From positions 44,316-108,315 of the forward strand of contig JASANC010001878.1 in assembly GCA_030248135.1 (NCBI GenBank): 64,000 nucleotides of DNA, read 5' to 3'. Shown here one piece after another: positions 1 through 11,428 of this stretch. Both the position numbers and the translations under genes were made by a program. Numbering within the stretch: position 1 is the stretch's first letter; each line of letters opens with the position of its first letter. The notes below the pieces were generated by a model. The model was not told the DNA's origin, ran no database searches, and saw only the letters and a list, made by a program, of their open reading frames with translations. This DNA comes from Theristus sp. LFF4_11. Its lineage: Eukaryota; Nematoda; Chromadorea; Monhysterida; Xyalidae.

Positions 1-405
1 TAGGTAAACAGTTTCATGCATGACGCGGTATTTCAAAATTGGCATCCTAAAGTAATCTTAAATAAATAAAGTTCCCTAAAATCCTAAAAGTCCCCTAAAT
101 AGGGCCTAGTCTTTTAAGCAATTTTAAAACTGAAAAGATTGTAACTAGTTTCCTGTTTGCGTCTGCACACGCAATGAGTCGCAGAATCTAAAAAATTGAC
201 AATATTATAAAACACGTGAAACAGAAGCCCTCATTTGTGACATTGCACGACGTTGTTAAATTAGGTTGTTGTCTTTCTGCATCTTTTTTTACAGCCAGCT
301 TCAAAAAAGTTTTTTTGTAGTAGATCTTATCACAGAAATTTCACTTTACTTTTTCGTGCCGTCATTCGACTTTCCAACACCGGATTTATTGTGATCTTTT
401 TACAG

Positions 406-841
406 ATACTGGATGCATGGAGTTTCCAGAGTTTTTATCGTTAATGAAGCAGAAACTTCGCTGTGCAAAACCAAAAGCGGATCTACAAGAAGCATTTCAA
501 GTTTGTTCAACTAAAACCAATAATTATTCCAGAATTGGTTATATTTTAATTTAACTTCATTTCACGTAAATTTCTGGTTCTCAGGTTTTTGATAAAAATG
601 GTGACGGCTACATTTCGCGACAGGAACTGAACGATGTTCTGACATGTTTAACTGGCGAGAATTTGTCGAAAGAAGAAGTTGAAGAGATTTTGAACGATGC
701 AGATGTCAATCATGATGGGCATATTGACTATAAAGGTTATTGTGGTTATCGTATTTTAGTCCCTTGATTTGTATTTTTTGGTCTTTTCAAATAAAAAAGA
801 CAACGATTGCAGAATTCATCAACATAATGGTTGCCAAATAA
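406..841 (+). CDS. Calmodulin-like EF-hand protein A, 3' part (5' exons not found)
   Basis: Exons 406-500, 585-735 and 813-841 join in phase (AG/GT borders at each intron) and end in TAA. The product begins inside EF-hand 2 (MEFPEFLSLM), followed by EF-hand 3 with loop DKNGDGYISRQE and EF-hand 4 with loop DVNHDGHIDYKE. Both loops keep acidic or Asn residues at 1, 3 and 5 and Glu at 12, so they should bind calcium. The end EFINIMVAK matches the calmodulin end EFVQMMTAK in length, so the stop is credible. The acceptor at 405 shows that an earlier exon exists, but I found no convincing one in 1-400; it may lie outside the window. Known for the family: a calcium sensor that binds target helices. 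Whether this is calmodulin itself or a divergent relative cannot be settled; residues such as DVLTCLTGENL differ from canonical calmodulin. A second copy follows directly downstream. Confidence 0.85.
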
Positions 842-1260
842 GCTCCATCAACATTGAACTTTTACCAGGACGGTTTATGAATGAGAAATCGATTTTTATA
901 TGCATAATAATACCATGACAACAATATGTTATAACCGTGATCGTATTCTAGAAGCCTTTCGTTGGTATAATGTTTTTTACCAAAAAAATCATTAAGCATC
1001 TATTGTTCAAACTAAATTTTTAAATCAACATGGTAGGTTCACATTTTAATTTGTTCCTTAGAGATGTATGGAAAATACGTCAAACTAAAGAAACTTATTT
1101 ATTTTAACTTCAGGCGCGTCTGAAAGAACACGGCAAGTTACGCTGTACATCCGTAAACTATTGTTTATCAACTTGTCGCTTTTATTCGTTCTGAAATCAT
1201 ATTATATCTGATCGCGAAAGAGTTCAGAAACCGGTCCATAATTTTTTTGAGACACTTCAG

Positions 1261-2562
1261 ATATTCAGAAGGCATTTGCGCTGTTTGATAAGAACGAAGA
1301 CCGAACAATAAGCAGTGCTGAATTGGGTGCGGTGATGCGATCTCTGGGTGCTAATCCAACCGAACGTGACATCCGAGCATTGATTAATCGACATGACAAA
1401 AATCGTACGTTTCGTGTGGTTAATTATTATTCACAAAACATTGAAAACATTTTAACATTTTTTCAGAAAGTGGTAAAATTGACTACGAAGAATTTGTGGT
1501 TCTGATGAAGGCAACAATGAAACAAGGAGATCCAAAACAGCTTCTGTTGGCATCATTCAAGGTTTCTATATCTTTTGAATTATAATTTTATAGGAAGATA
1601 GTTCGAAATTAAATTTCTAGTGTATTGTAATTGTATAATTTGCGCGGCTATATGCACTGCCAGCAGTTTGTGTGTTAGTAACACGTTACGGTACTTAGTT
1701 TCGAGTTTCGAGTTTTTTCAGACGTTTGACCGTGATAAAAATGGATTTATCTCAGCGGATGAACTGCGCTATTTGATGAGCAACATGGGCGAAAAGCTGT
1801 CACAAGCTGAAGTTGAACAAGTGATGCGTGAGGCTGATGTGAATCGTGATGGCAAAATTGATTATCAAGGTTTGAAAAACATACTGTTATTTACTGCCAC
1901 ATAAAAATATACAGGTTGTTTCAGAATTAGTGGGCAGGTGTTTAACGCGTTATTTCCAGAATTGTGTTGAACCATACTCAATGAACTCAATGAATTGTTG
2001 CATGCATGAATACAAAATGTTTTTTAATCCGATTAATTTGTTTTTGTTTTTTTAATATTTACCGGCTTTTGGGACGTGCTAGACCAGCGTACATGCGCGA
2101 GAAAGGGGTTTTACCGTGACGGATAGGGGCAAGCGATGCATTTATGCTCATGGTGGACATTTTGAGTAATTAAATTGAGTTGACTGTGGTCGTTGTTGTT
2201 GATGTTTGCTGTTATCATCACACACATTTTACAGTGTTCTTTTGAATGCTTGCATTGAGTGTTGTTCTTTGTTGTCCGGTGGTATCGCGTGGTCTGGTAT
2301 TTTCTAGCCCATTTTTGAAAATGTTTGTGTTTTGCTCTGTCATTCGTATGCAGGTCAATAAATTTTTCTGAAATTTTGCACAAATCTAAGTTGAACTTTC
2401 CTGAACAACTGTGTAAAATTTCATTAAATATGGTTCAACACAATTCGAGAAATATCGCGTCAAACACCTACCCACTATTTCTGAAACACCCTGTACACCC
2501 ACAAATGTATATTCCAAGTCTGTTGTTTTATTTCAGAATTTGTGAATATGCTGGTATCCTGA
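1261..2562 (+). CDS. Calmodulin-like EF-hand protein B (start unresolved)
   Basis: Exons 1261-1404, 1467-1561, 1722-1869 and 2537-2562 have matching phases and end in TGA. All four EF-hands are visible: DKNEDRTISSAE, DKNQSGKIDYEE, DRDKNGFISADE and DVNRDGKIDYQE. Loop 1 has Arg in place of the usual Gly at position 6, so site 1 may be weak; loops 2-4 look intact. The last exon codes EFVNMLVS. Two decoy acceptors inside the last intron (near 1926 and 1962) would give only 2-3 residues. The start codon is not certain: an ATG directly followed by a GTAGGT donor lies at 1030, recalling the ATG-only first exon of vertebrate calmodulin genes, but the phase to 1261 needs an extra piece. A mariner-type MITE (1910-2495) fills the last intron. 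The gene is a tandem neighbour of gene A and shares the intron at the TYK/Q-E(F) codon, so they are probably duplicates. Confidence 0.85.
1910..2495. mobile_element. Mariner-type MITE in the last intron of calmodulin-like gene B
   Basis: The two ends are inverted repeats of about 65 bp, starting TACAGG(G)TGTTTCAGAA on the left and, reverse-complemented, TACAGGGTGTTTCAGAA on the right. Both run on to TTGTGTTGAACCAT. TA at both borders fits a Tc1/mariner target duplication. No transposase frame is visible in the ~585 bp. Confidence 0.75.
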
Positions 2563-2820
2563 CGAAAAGTGCTTCCGTACATACATTATTGTCTTGGTTT
2601 ACTTTTTATAACATTCGAATGATTGATAAGAATACTGGTATAAAAGTTCAAGAAAGCACGACTTTGGTAAATCTATTTGAGAAATCAACAATTTAGAGCA
2701 GCGGCCTGCGCTTTCACGCCGTTCTGTCACCGATGTGTTCCATGTAACAAATGCCGGAAACAACAATAAAGTTATCAGAACTTCAAAAATATAAAATGCA
2801 TTTTGAACGAGTCCAACAGA

Positions 2821-5800
2821 TCAAAGGTATACAGTACAACAGCAAAACGTACCGGTTACTTGACATATCCATGGCACGTAAACACGTAAATCTGCAAATA
2901 GGCCTCCCTTCAGTGGTTTATATTTTCGGAAACGCCTGAAAACAATGTTACTTTGTTCAAATTACTTTTTGCTTAGTCAACATGTCCACGAACGAATCAC
3001 CATATTTTTTAAGTTGCACTATCTAACCGGAAATATTCGTATGCCAATCGACATCTGGCACCGCGCATCACGCTGCCAACGGCCTCAATTTTTGCAACGT
3101 TCCGAACTTGCAGAAGTGGAGCACCACTGTCGCCCTTAAAAAATCACTCACTCAATTGGGACAATGCCAAAATTGCGTGAATAATGCATCTTTTGGCACG
3201 GTGGACCGAGTAAACGTTTTTGTCCTTTGTTTTTGTCACGCGCAAAATTGAATTTCACTAAGTATGGATGGTATACTATTTTTATAATTAAAAGTGAAAG
3301 TACTTTTTGTTATTAGAATATCTAGTAAAATTGATCAAATAATAATATAATAATAGTACTTTTTGCTTCGTTATCAAAAGGTAAATACTATTTTTCTTTT
3401 AGTATACTCTTTGATTATTTTTCAACCGGAGTTCAATCAATCAAAAGGTAAATACTATTTTTCTCTTGGTATGTTACTCTTTGATTATTTTTCAACCGGA
3501 GTTGAATCACGTAATATCACCTTTATTTTTGTAATCAAGCATAAAAAGCTGAGCAAAAACTGCTAGAAATATAAAATGCTGAAATGCAATGGTGCGAAAT
3601 TGCAAACAAGAAGAACATGTAAAAACAGCGGCATGTGCCTCCTGAATGGTAACTAGCGCGTGTCAAATTTTCGAAAAAAACTAACTAACATCCCCAAGGC
3701 GTGTTTTATATGAGTTTATTGTCTAAAGAATCAGATTTTTAGCGATGCCAACCGCGGTTCAGGGTGTTGCGCATAGCGACAGAAAATCAAGGTGATATTT
3801 TTTTAGTTTGGGTGGCAGCTAACGCGACGTCACACCGATTTTCTTGCGCTACGTTTGTTAGGCTGCAGTTAGTTTCATTCAAACAAGCATTAAATCTTGA
3901 TTCGGACAAAAAAACCTGACGAATTTGCATAATATTTATGTATTTATTTATGCCATTATAACTTTGGTCAAAATTTGAAGTTTTTCAATCAGCATGCTTC
4001 TTCGGATGTCCACCGGTGACCGTTCAATCTCATCAATAGCTCATTGTATCCCGAGATTAAGCAACTTTTTCAGCCAACGGCGTTTTTCACAGAAAGTCAT
4101 TTTTCTCAATGAAAACAAAACGTCAATGGGTAACTCGCACATTATTTGTAGCCTAATAAAACATCTTTCCAACAACGCCCAACCGGAGGAGGAGGCAATG
4201 CATGCAGCAAACAAAAATTCAGGTGTCATCTTTTATTGGGACAAAACTTGACCGCAAACATGACGGGAAAGTTCTACCGCATTAATGTTCTTGCGCCACG
4301 TTCTACACTTTGGGTTGCAATGGTTTTATGTGAACGTGCGTTTAATTTTGAATGCGATAAAAAAATTATTTTATTTTGTTGTAATCAAAAGCAACAAGTA
4401 CTTTATTACTATCAAAAATTTAGAAATGCGAAGAAAAGTACTTTTTGTATATTTGTTTGTATTGTTTGATAGGGCTCGTGTACTATTCCGGCCCGCGAAA
4501 TTCCGGCCCGAAGAATTCCGGCCCGCTCATTCCGGCCCGAAGAATTCCGGCCTGAAGAATTCCGGCCCGAAGAATTCCGGCCCGAAGAATTCCGGCCCGG
4601 AGAATTCCGGCCCGACGAATTTTTGCCAGCACGAACAATATTTAACCACGAAGTGATTTTTGGTAATCAAATATCGATTGGTAATAATTATTCACAACGT
4701 GAATAAAGAAATTCGTACAGCTAGTTTGAAGCTTTGTTAGCCGAGGAGAATTATACCTGAGGTTTGTATTTTTGTTCCAGCAAGTTCAACATAATACTTG
4801 TATTTCTGCACTAGTGCCCCCCTCGAAATTTGCTTGACACCCCACCCAGCGAAATTTGCCTAAAACAAGACATTTTTTGAAGCACAAAAAAGTCACGTCT
4901 GAAATTATGAAATTGCAAACCAGCCAGCAAGATCACGCAAATCAAATAATGCAGAAATGATACCAAAAGAGACAACACACAGCACAAACAAAAATCAGTT
5001 AATAAGTGATGGTTCACAAATCCTGGTTCGTGATAAAAAAATCTTTTTATTTATTATGTTGAAAACGGTTTCTCTTTCCAAAAAAATCAATTAACAACAT
5101 TAACTAAAATCAGTTTCCAAACATCATTGAAAATATATACTGTAACATGTGAACATCGATATTTGATTACCAAACAACACTTCGTGGTTTAATATTGTTC
5201 GTGCTGGCGAAAATTCATCGGGCCGGAATTCTCCGGGCCGGAATTCTTCGGGCCGGAATTATCCGGGCCGGAATTCTTCGGGCCGGAATTCTTCGGGCCG
5301 GAATGAGCGGGCCGGAACTCTTCAGGCCGGAATTAGCGGGCCGGAATTGTACCCCCCCGGTTTGATAGTATACCATCCATATCACCAAGGCATTGTAAAT
5401 TCAAATATCGCACGCCCCTGTACCACCCTGAAGGAAAAATGCTATTTATTCGGCCAAATATAAATAGCATGTAAATTTAAAAATGCATATTTTCCGTCGC
5501 TTTGCACCGACCCTACAAGCGAGTTTGCTTTTTTCGTGAATGCATATAACATTCTTAATTGTACGCCGTGATAGCCGTTTTTGCTCGGCGCACTGTTTGG
5601 CGTTCATTCGTTTCAATTGTCGAATTTCTTTTATATCACGATAATTGTTACTCTTGTCACTTGCTGCAAAGAATAAGTTTGAAATTCATTGATTAAAAAA
5701 TTCTTACTTGATTAGCTGTAAGAATATCAGTTTCATAAGACAAGAACAGCTAACGGTCTAAGCCAAAGCCGTATGATGAAAAGTCTTTTGCCAATTTCGT

Positions 5801-8800
5801 CGTTTGGTCCGGTAGACAAACAGCACCGACAGCAGACGTATTGAAATAACTCTCTGGCAAGTCAAACTTCAATTCCACCAAAGCGACATCATCCACAATG
5901 CCAGTTGAACTGACAAAACCAGGATGGTAATGAACCTTTGCAATTGGTACCATAAAGTTTTTGTCAATTTGGTGACGTTCGTTGCTCAGTGGCAGGTACG
6001 CAGTAAGGTTTCGATACGTAATGCGATCCATGCGCACTTTGGGTGGACTAAATAATAAGTTTTTAAGTCATTAAAAGATTGTATGTTCACGCTGACGTCT
6101 ACGTACTTCTACATAGTTTTTAGCCAATTTTTAAAAGTTAGAAGCATGCCTATAATTCAGCAAAATACACATACCTGTTCAAGTTGGCGAATATACGCTG
6201 TCGTCGTACAAAACAGTGTGCGGCAGTCAAAATATGACGAACCGAAACCAATGCACCACTGCATGAGGTTTGCTCAACAAATGTAATCAAAATGAACCGC
6301 TTACAATTAAATTAACACAATTATAAGTTTAATTTAACTTGATTTTTCAAATTTAGCATCTATTTTCTGTTATCTAGCTGCATGTCTGTATCCGTGGCAT
6401 TTTTTGCAATGGGTGCCTATTTTTTTACAAGTTCTGAAAAAATGCCAGAGGGGCATAAAAACCCAATATTATTTTATATTGTGACAGATCGTATATAACG
6501 GAAATAATATCAGCGGCTGAACAATGACAAAAATGTATTGGCGCATATATTATTTCTGCGTTTCCAGTGTTCCACCCATTTTGACCCTGCAACTTTATAA
6601 ATACATTTTCTTGCAAAAACCTTGTGTCAACCTTTTTATCTGTCACATAACATCTGTCACAAAAATATTTGGCCTTTTTATGACCTTCAGGCACTTTTCT
6701 GAACTTGCCTTTTCTTTTTACATTTCAATGAGTTTAAAATTTTCAACTAGGGGCCTAGTTTTTAGCTCGTTCCTGCAATTTTCCAGTGCGGAGCCCATGC
6801 GGAAATAATAGTACCCGTTACTGGCCCAAATAATACCAGTTCTTAGCCCGGTCCCGTATGGGTTTGCAATAGTTTCCGTTTAGCGCCCGTAAAGCGTAAA
6901 AGACAAGAACTACAGGGTGGGCCAAAAAAAAGGTTCCATTTTCAAACCGCTGTCACTGGCTAGTGTTTCAATATTATGAGCTGAAATTTTCAGCATTGAT
7001 AAAACATGTGATGCCATTTTTCTGACAAAATTTTTATCTAATTTGGTCAAGTAGATTCAGTTTTACAGCACAATGTTTAAAAATTCCCAAATTTTCAAAA
7101 AAAACGGATTTTTAGCCAAGAATTTCACAACGAATCATTGCTCATAGACATCCAAATCATCATCAAGGTTCTCGTCCGCAGCGGCTGGATTGAATTTTAC
7201 GCGAAACTGGCGAGTCACTGCAGAAAAACTTTCAGATTGCTCCCACCAGATAGCACACCAGACCCGTTGTTCTGCTGTCCACTTAACCATGACGAAACTG
7301 CAGAAAACTAAAACTGAAACACTGTTTTTATTCAAACCGCAGAAAAACTTTTTAAAAGAAACAAATTAACAGACAGAGTAACACATAAAACAAAAAAGTC
7401 AACTGAACAATTCTTTCTGTCGCAGTCGCATGGCTGCTGACTCGAGTCCGTTGTGAAACATCAGAGATTCGCTCGAGCTGCTCAAATGCAATTCAAGTGT
7501 GAGACCTTTCCACTCTGAGCGCATGAGTTGAACTATCAATACCCCGGGTATCCAAAAAGACCCATTTGGCACCTTCGCAACAGTTTCAAAATTGGATCAC
7601 GCATCTTGATACTAATTTTTTCTTGCACTCATTTCAGTCAATTTGTTGATTTTTCGAGCTTTTTTAGAAAATCAGCCACAGTGAGCGCCAGGAATTATAT
7701 ATCGGGGGAAAAATTTTGTCAGTTAAATGGCATCACATGTTTTATCAGTGCTGAAAATTTCAGTTCATAACTGATAAAACACCAGCCAGTGACAGCAGTT
7801 TGAAAATGGAACCTTTTTTTGGCCCACCCTGTACATGTTTCAAATTTTCATATTCGTAATCAGCACTTCGAATAACCTCAGAGTACCAGTTTTCCGGCCT
7901 TTCCTGTGATTTTGCAACCCGGACCCTGAGCGACAATAAAAGTGCCTCTTATGGTTCCGAGCGGGCAAACGGACGCATTGAGGAGGTTTGATTGGTGCTA
8001 ATACAAGTTCGCTGTTTGCGGTTTCGCCAGGTAGACGCATACCGCGGTGCCCCCTGGCTCGTCAGTGCGACGGACACCAGGCAGAACTGCCGAAGGTGTT
8101 TTACCACAGACAGATCTTATAGTCTGGGCAAAACATCAGCGAACCTAGGTAGTAAAATCTCACAAAACAACCATCCCGGGCAATAAAGCCACAAGGGACC
8201 CGGTGTTTTGCGAGTGTATACAATACAAGTTCGCTGTTTGCGGTTTCGCCAGGTAGACGCATACCGCGGTGCCCCCTGGCTCGTCAGTGCGACGGACACC
8301 AGGCAGAACTGCCGAAGGTGTTTTACCACAGACAGATCTTATAGTCTGGGCAAAACATCAGCGAACCTAGGTAGTAAAATCTCACAAAACAACCATCCCG
8401 GGCAATAAAGCCACAAGGGACCCGGTGTTTTGCGAGTGTATACAATACAAGTTCGCTGTTTGCGGTTTCGCCAGGTAGACGCATACCGCGGTGCCCCCTG
8501 GCTCGTCAGTGCGACGGACACCAGGCAGAACTGCCGAAGGTGTTTTACCACAGACAGATCTTATAGTCTGGGCAAAACATCAGCGAACCTAGGTAGTAAA
8601 ATCTCACAAAACAACCATACCGGGCAATAAAGCCACAAGGGACCCGGTGTTTTGCGAGTGTATACAATACAAGTTCGCTGTTTGCGGTTTCGCCAGGTAG
8701 ACGCATACCGCGGTGCCCCCTGGCTCGTCAGTGCGACGGACACCAGGCAGAACTGCCGAAGGTGTTTTACCACAGACAGATCTTATAGTCTGGGCAAAAC

Positions 8801-9881
8801 ATCAGCGAACCTAGGTAGTAAAATCTCACAAAACAACCATCCCGGGCAATAAAGCCACAAGGGACCCGGTGTTTTGCGAGTGTATACAATACAAGTTCGC
8901 TGTTTGCGGTTTCGCCAGGTAGACGCATACCGCGGTGCCCCCTGGCTCGTCAGTGCGACGGACACCAGGCAGAACTGCCGAAGGTGTTTTACCACAGACA
9001 GATCTTATAGTCTGGGCAAAACATCAGCGAACCTAGGTAGTAAAATCTCACAAAACAACCATCCCGGGCAATAAAGCCACAAGGGACCCGGTGTTTTGCG
9101 AGTGTATACAATACAAGTTCGCTGTTTGTGGTTTCGCCAGGTAGACGCATACCGCGGTGCCCCCTGGCTCGTCAGTGCGACGGACACCAGGCAGAACTGC
9201 CGAAGGTGTTTTACCACAGACAGATCTTATAGTCTGGGCAAAACATCAGCGAACCTAGGTAGTAAAATCTCACAAAACAACCATCCCGGGCAATAAAGCC
9301 ACAAGGGACCCGGTGTTTTGCGAGTGTATACAATACAATACAAATTTGACTAAATTTGAATTTTTTTTAAAAACTGTCCAAGGGGGTCGGTATTCTGAAA
9401 AAGCGATTTTTAAATTGGTTGTTCTGAAAAACGTTACTTTTTTCTCTTTTCAATTCAATTTCATTTAACCAAAAAGGCTTTTTACGCACGGGTCAAATTG
9501 CTAGTTTAAAATTAAAATAAATATTTGAAATTAAAAAAAAATTAAAAAAGCTGCTTAAAAACAAAATTTTAAACATGCACAAATTTGTTTTTATTGCTTA
9601 CTGTCTTCTCCTGAATTATTGAACAGTGCAACTGCGAAAGGATAACGATTCGATTTAACCGTGCTTCCACCAAATATTTTGTTGACGTCGTTGTCAGCTT
9701 CTGTCAAACCGCAGATCGTTCGCAGATTGTCCGATTGCTTTGGCGTCACTTTACAAAATGGCACTTGATATTGAATGTGGGATGGCGCTTGAGATGGTCT
9801 CTTGGTCGAACAGGCACAGAATGTTCGATTCAAAAGCAAACCAAATAAAAACATAACGGCGTGCACTGGTGGCGCGCGCAT
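2821..9881 (-). CDS. Secreted S1-family serine protease 1 (two splice joins unresolved)
   Basis: Minus-strand exons: 9881-9602 (ATG, hydrophobic leader, then the activation-like site KIFGGSTVKSNRYPF); about 6285-6175 (CSGALVSVRHILTAAHCF, catalytic His); 6047-5755 (GIVDDVALVEL, catalytic Asp, ending SSYGFGLD); about 3935-3829 (IMQIRQVFLSESRFNACL, then NRCD); 3134-3028 (GDSGAPLL, catalytic Ser); 2935-2821 (GGLFADLRVYVPWICQ, then TGA). The last two exons join in frame, as do the His and Asp exons. The joins into the His exon and into the exon near 3935 are each off by one base with the splice sites I can see, so either small exons were missed, the assembly has indels, or the copy is decaying. 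Two before Cys191, the S1-pocket position (189) reads Asn rather than trypsin's Asp. Order and motifs match protease 2, but there is no long C-terminal extension before the stop. The introns carry a foldback element, a mariner element and a 222-bp tandem array. Confidence 0.75.
3377..3510. repeat. Tandem duplication of a ~67-bp AT-rich segment
   Basis: Two adjacent near-identical copies contain AAATACTATTTTTCT and TTTTTCAACCGGAGTT. They lie in a protease 1 intron. No function is visible. Confidence 0.8.
4468..5355. mobile_element. Foldback element with minisatellite inverted arms
   Basis: The left arm (about 4468-4680) consists of some ten 15-bp units of the type GAATTCCGGCCCGAA, then GCCAGCACGAACAATATT and GGTAATCAAATATCGAT. 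The right arm (about 5155-5355) is the reverse complement of the same series in the same order. The ~470-bp centre has no recognisable coding. Inverted arms built of short tandem repeats are typical of foldback (FB-like) transposons. It lies in the protease 1 intron between the Asp exon and the exon near 3935. Confidence 0.8.
6911..7833. mobile_element. Non-autonomous Tc1/mariner-type element, ~0.92 kb
   Basis: Terminal inverted repeats of about 150 bp begin TACAGGGTGGGCCAAAAAAA and end with the complementary GGCCCACCCTGTA; TA borders both ends. The arms share AGGTTCCATTTTCAAAC, GCTGTCACTGGCT and AACATGTGATGCCATTT. The interior carries only the remnant of a transposase N-terminal helix-turn-helix (see 7135-7290). 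It sits in the large first intron of protease 1. Confidence 0.85.
7135..7290 (-). pseudogene. Transposase N-terminal helix-turn-helix remnant (DUF4817-like)
   Basis: This 51-codon frame opens MVKWTAEQRVWCAIWW and continues SFSAVTRQFRVKF. It matches the pattern of the helix-turn-helix at the N terminus of many mariner-like transposases (roughly T-x-E-E-R-x-W, then F-R-R-K/F). It stops after a short acidic tail and has no catalytic DDE/D part, so it is a truncated relic or at most a DNA-binding fragment. It lies inside the element whose inverted repeats resemble those of the 3.8 kb palindromic element downstream. Confidence 0.6.
8001..9332. repeat. Tandem array: six copies of a 222-bp unit
   Basis: Units begin at 8001, 8223, 8445, 8667, 8889 and 9111 with ATACAAGTTCGCTG and are nearly identical; I saw only single-base differences (a C to A change in unit 3 near 8619, a C to T change in unit 6 near 9129). 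Each unit contains an imperfect hairpin (CCTGG...CGTC / GACG...CCAGG). Open frames of 66-70 codons recur on both strands, but these follow from the repetition and are not taken as genes. The array lies within the first intron of protease 1, just upstream of a Helitron-like 3' end. Confidence 0.95.
9486..9504 (+). mobile_element. Helitron-like 3' terminus
   Basis: GCACGGGTCAAATTGCTAG followed by T matches the 3' end of the element at 55.7-57.4 kb (GCACGGGTCAATTTGCTAG, then T). CTAG before T is the expected Helitron 3' end. The 5' end was not found; the 222-bp array may be internal to this element, which is inference. Confidence 0.5.
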
Positions 9882-11428
9882 GCTCGTTAGAGCTGTTTCT
9901 TATTACGCCGCTGTTGGACAGTACTAATTTTATTCAACGGGTTCATTTAAACCCATTTAACAAACACTTTTCGTTGCATTGTTATGACGAGGCATTTAAC
10001 CGTGGGAATGGTGGTAAAAGATAAAGCCACTTCGACCGTTTTATTTTCCGGTGACGTCTTTGTATTTCTGCTTTTTTAGCGAGTCTTTTTTTATTTCGAC
10101 CGTCGCGAACACACCATGCCAGCAGTTACAATCCCCGACGTTTTTGTTGTTTGTGTGGGAAGTTTTTTGGCCACCCACGCTGAACGTTATCTGCGATGAA
10201 TTTATAATTGCTTGCCAAAACGCACATTGAACACTGCATCATAACCAAACTAATTTCATTTGCGTGCCATGTTTAAAAAACGGACAAAGTTTTTTTTTCA
10301 GGAGCCCAGCTTATAAGGGCTCTTGTTGAGTCGTATTAGTTTGCAGGGAAGAAACTTAACAACGGTGAACGTTCATACACTGACAAGTGTAAAAGTAAAT
10401 CAGTAAAATAATGCACGCACGCATGTACATGTATTGTTTGTACGCCCCCGTGAATAAACAGATCATTACTAACAATCCGCCATATACCGTAAAGTCTTGC
10501 ATATAAGGTCTCCTTATATAAATTTGAAAATCAAAAATTTTTGAAAAAAGTGGAATTTCGTGTGACAGCCTTATAAGTGGGAGGAGGTCTTATAAAGCGA
10601 ACATTAGGAATTCCGGGTCTTATAAACGGGGTAAGATTTCGACCAAGTCAAAATTTTGAATTTTTTGGTTTCCCGCCGTGTGACACTCCGCCCACTTTTG
10701 GGTGGGGGTCTTATAAGTGGGAGGAACCTTATATGCAAGACTTTACGGTATATGTCAGTCCCGTATACCACTTTTGCTGGAATTATGACCGAAGATGACG
10801 CTGTAAAATCCATGAGAAACCAAACAGCCGCTGAGTTTTATAAAATAAACTTCCATTGAATTTGATCATATAATTTTCATTCTTCTTTTTGCACCGGTCA
10901 CCTAGGTAACCGTGAAAGGGCCATGTGCTCAGACTCCACTTGCTGCAAAAGAAGTGGACGATTAAAAATGTTTTAGCATGCATATAATTACTGACAAATT
11001 GAAAAAGTGATCAATATCTAAAACAGATTCTTAAGGTTTAAAACATCAAAACGTTTATGGTACCTGCAAAATGAGTCTTATTAGTGTTCTGCTGCTTTCA
11101 TCTTGCACCTGCACATTTTTCAAAAGCGTTTGATGCTTCTCCACCCTGCGACGCAAATTCTGCAACTCATGTTGCAATTTCTTTGTTAAAGTGTTGTACA
11201 GCTTCACGTCTAAGCTGCGCTGGTACGCCTGAAGTAAAATTTACGAGCTTCAATTCACTTGAATTTGAAACTGAGAAGAGTGCTTGAATTTTATTTGGCA
11301 CTTCCTTTTCCATTCCTAAGGTGTGTTTGTGTTCGACATGATTGGCATCAGCGAGACACGTTTAGCATTACAGCATATGATCCAGACAAAATTTGAACAT
11401 TCAATTTGTTAATGCTGTGTGTACTGTG
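9882..11428. other. Spacer upstream of protease 1, no gene seen
   Basis: AT-rich sequence with one MITE (10481-10754). No open frame here has family motifs or a consistent set of splice sites. The promoter of protease 1 should lie near 9.9-10.3 kb but no clear TATA box is evident. Confidence 0.5.
10481..10754. mobile_element. MITE with TATACCGTAAAGTC ends
   Basis: Perfect inverted ends CATATACCGTAAAGTCTTGC...GCAAGACTTTACGGTATATG enclose ~220 bp containing three CTTATAA-type motifs. TA/TATA at the borders suggests a TA-targeting family. Confidence 0.8.

Noticed and set aside
3994..4251. Plus-strand frame with weak resemblance to the exon preceding GDSG in protease 2
   Set aside because: Wrong strand for protease 1, no CxGDSG partner, and a much better minus-strand match (IMQIRQVFLSE...NRCD) exists at 3829-3935.
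8001..9296. Repeated 66- and 70-codon open frames on both strands
   Set aside because: They recur every 222 bp as a by-product of the tandem repeat; no family motif and no splicing or start context.
8001..9332. 222-bp repeat as a spliced-leader, 5S or snRNA gene cluster
   Set aside because: It contains CCTAG|GTAGT, which looks like a leader donor, but no Sm site, no 5S control-region match and no known snRNA motif.
7900..9332. CRISPR-like array
   Set aside because: Units are contiguous 222-bp tandem repeats without unique spacers, in a eukaryotic genome.
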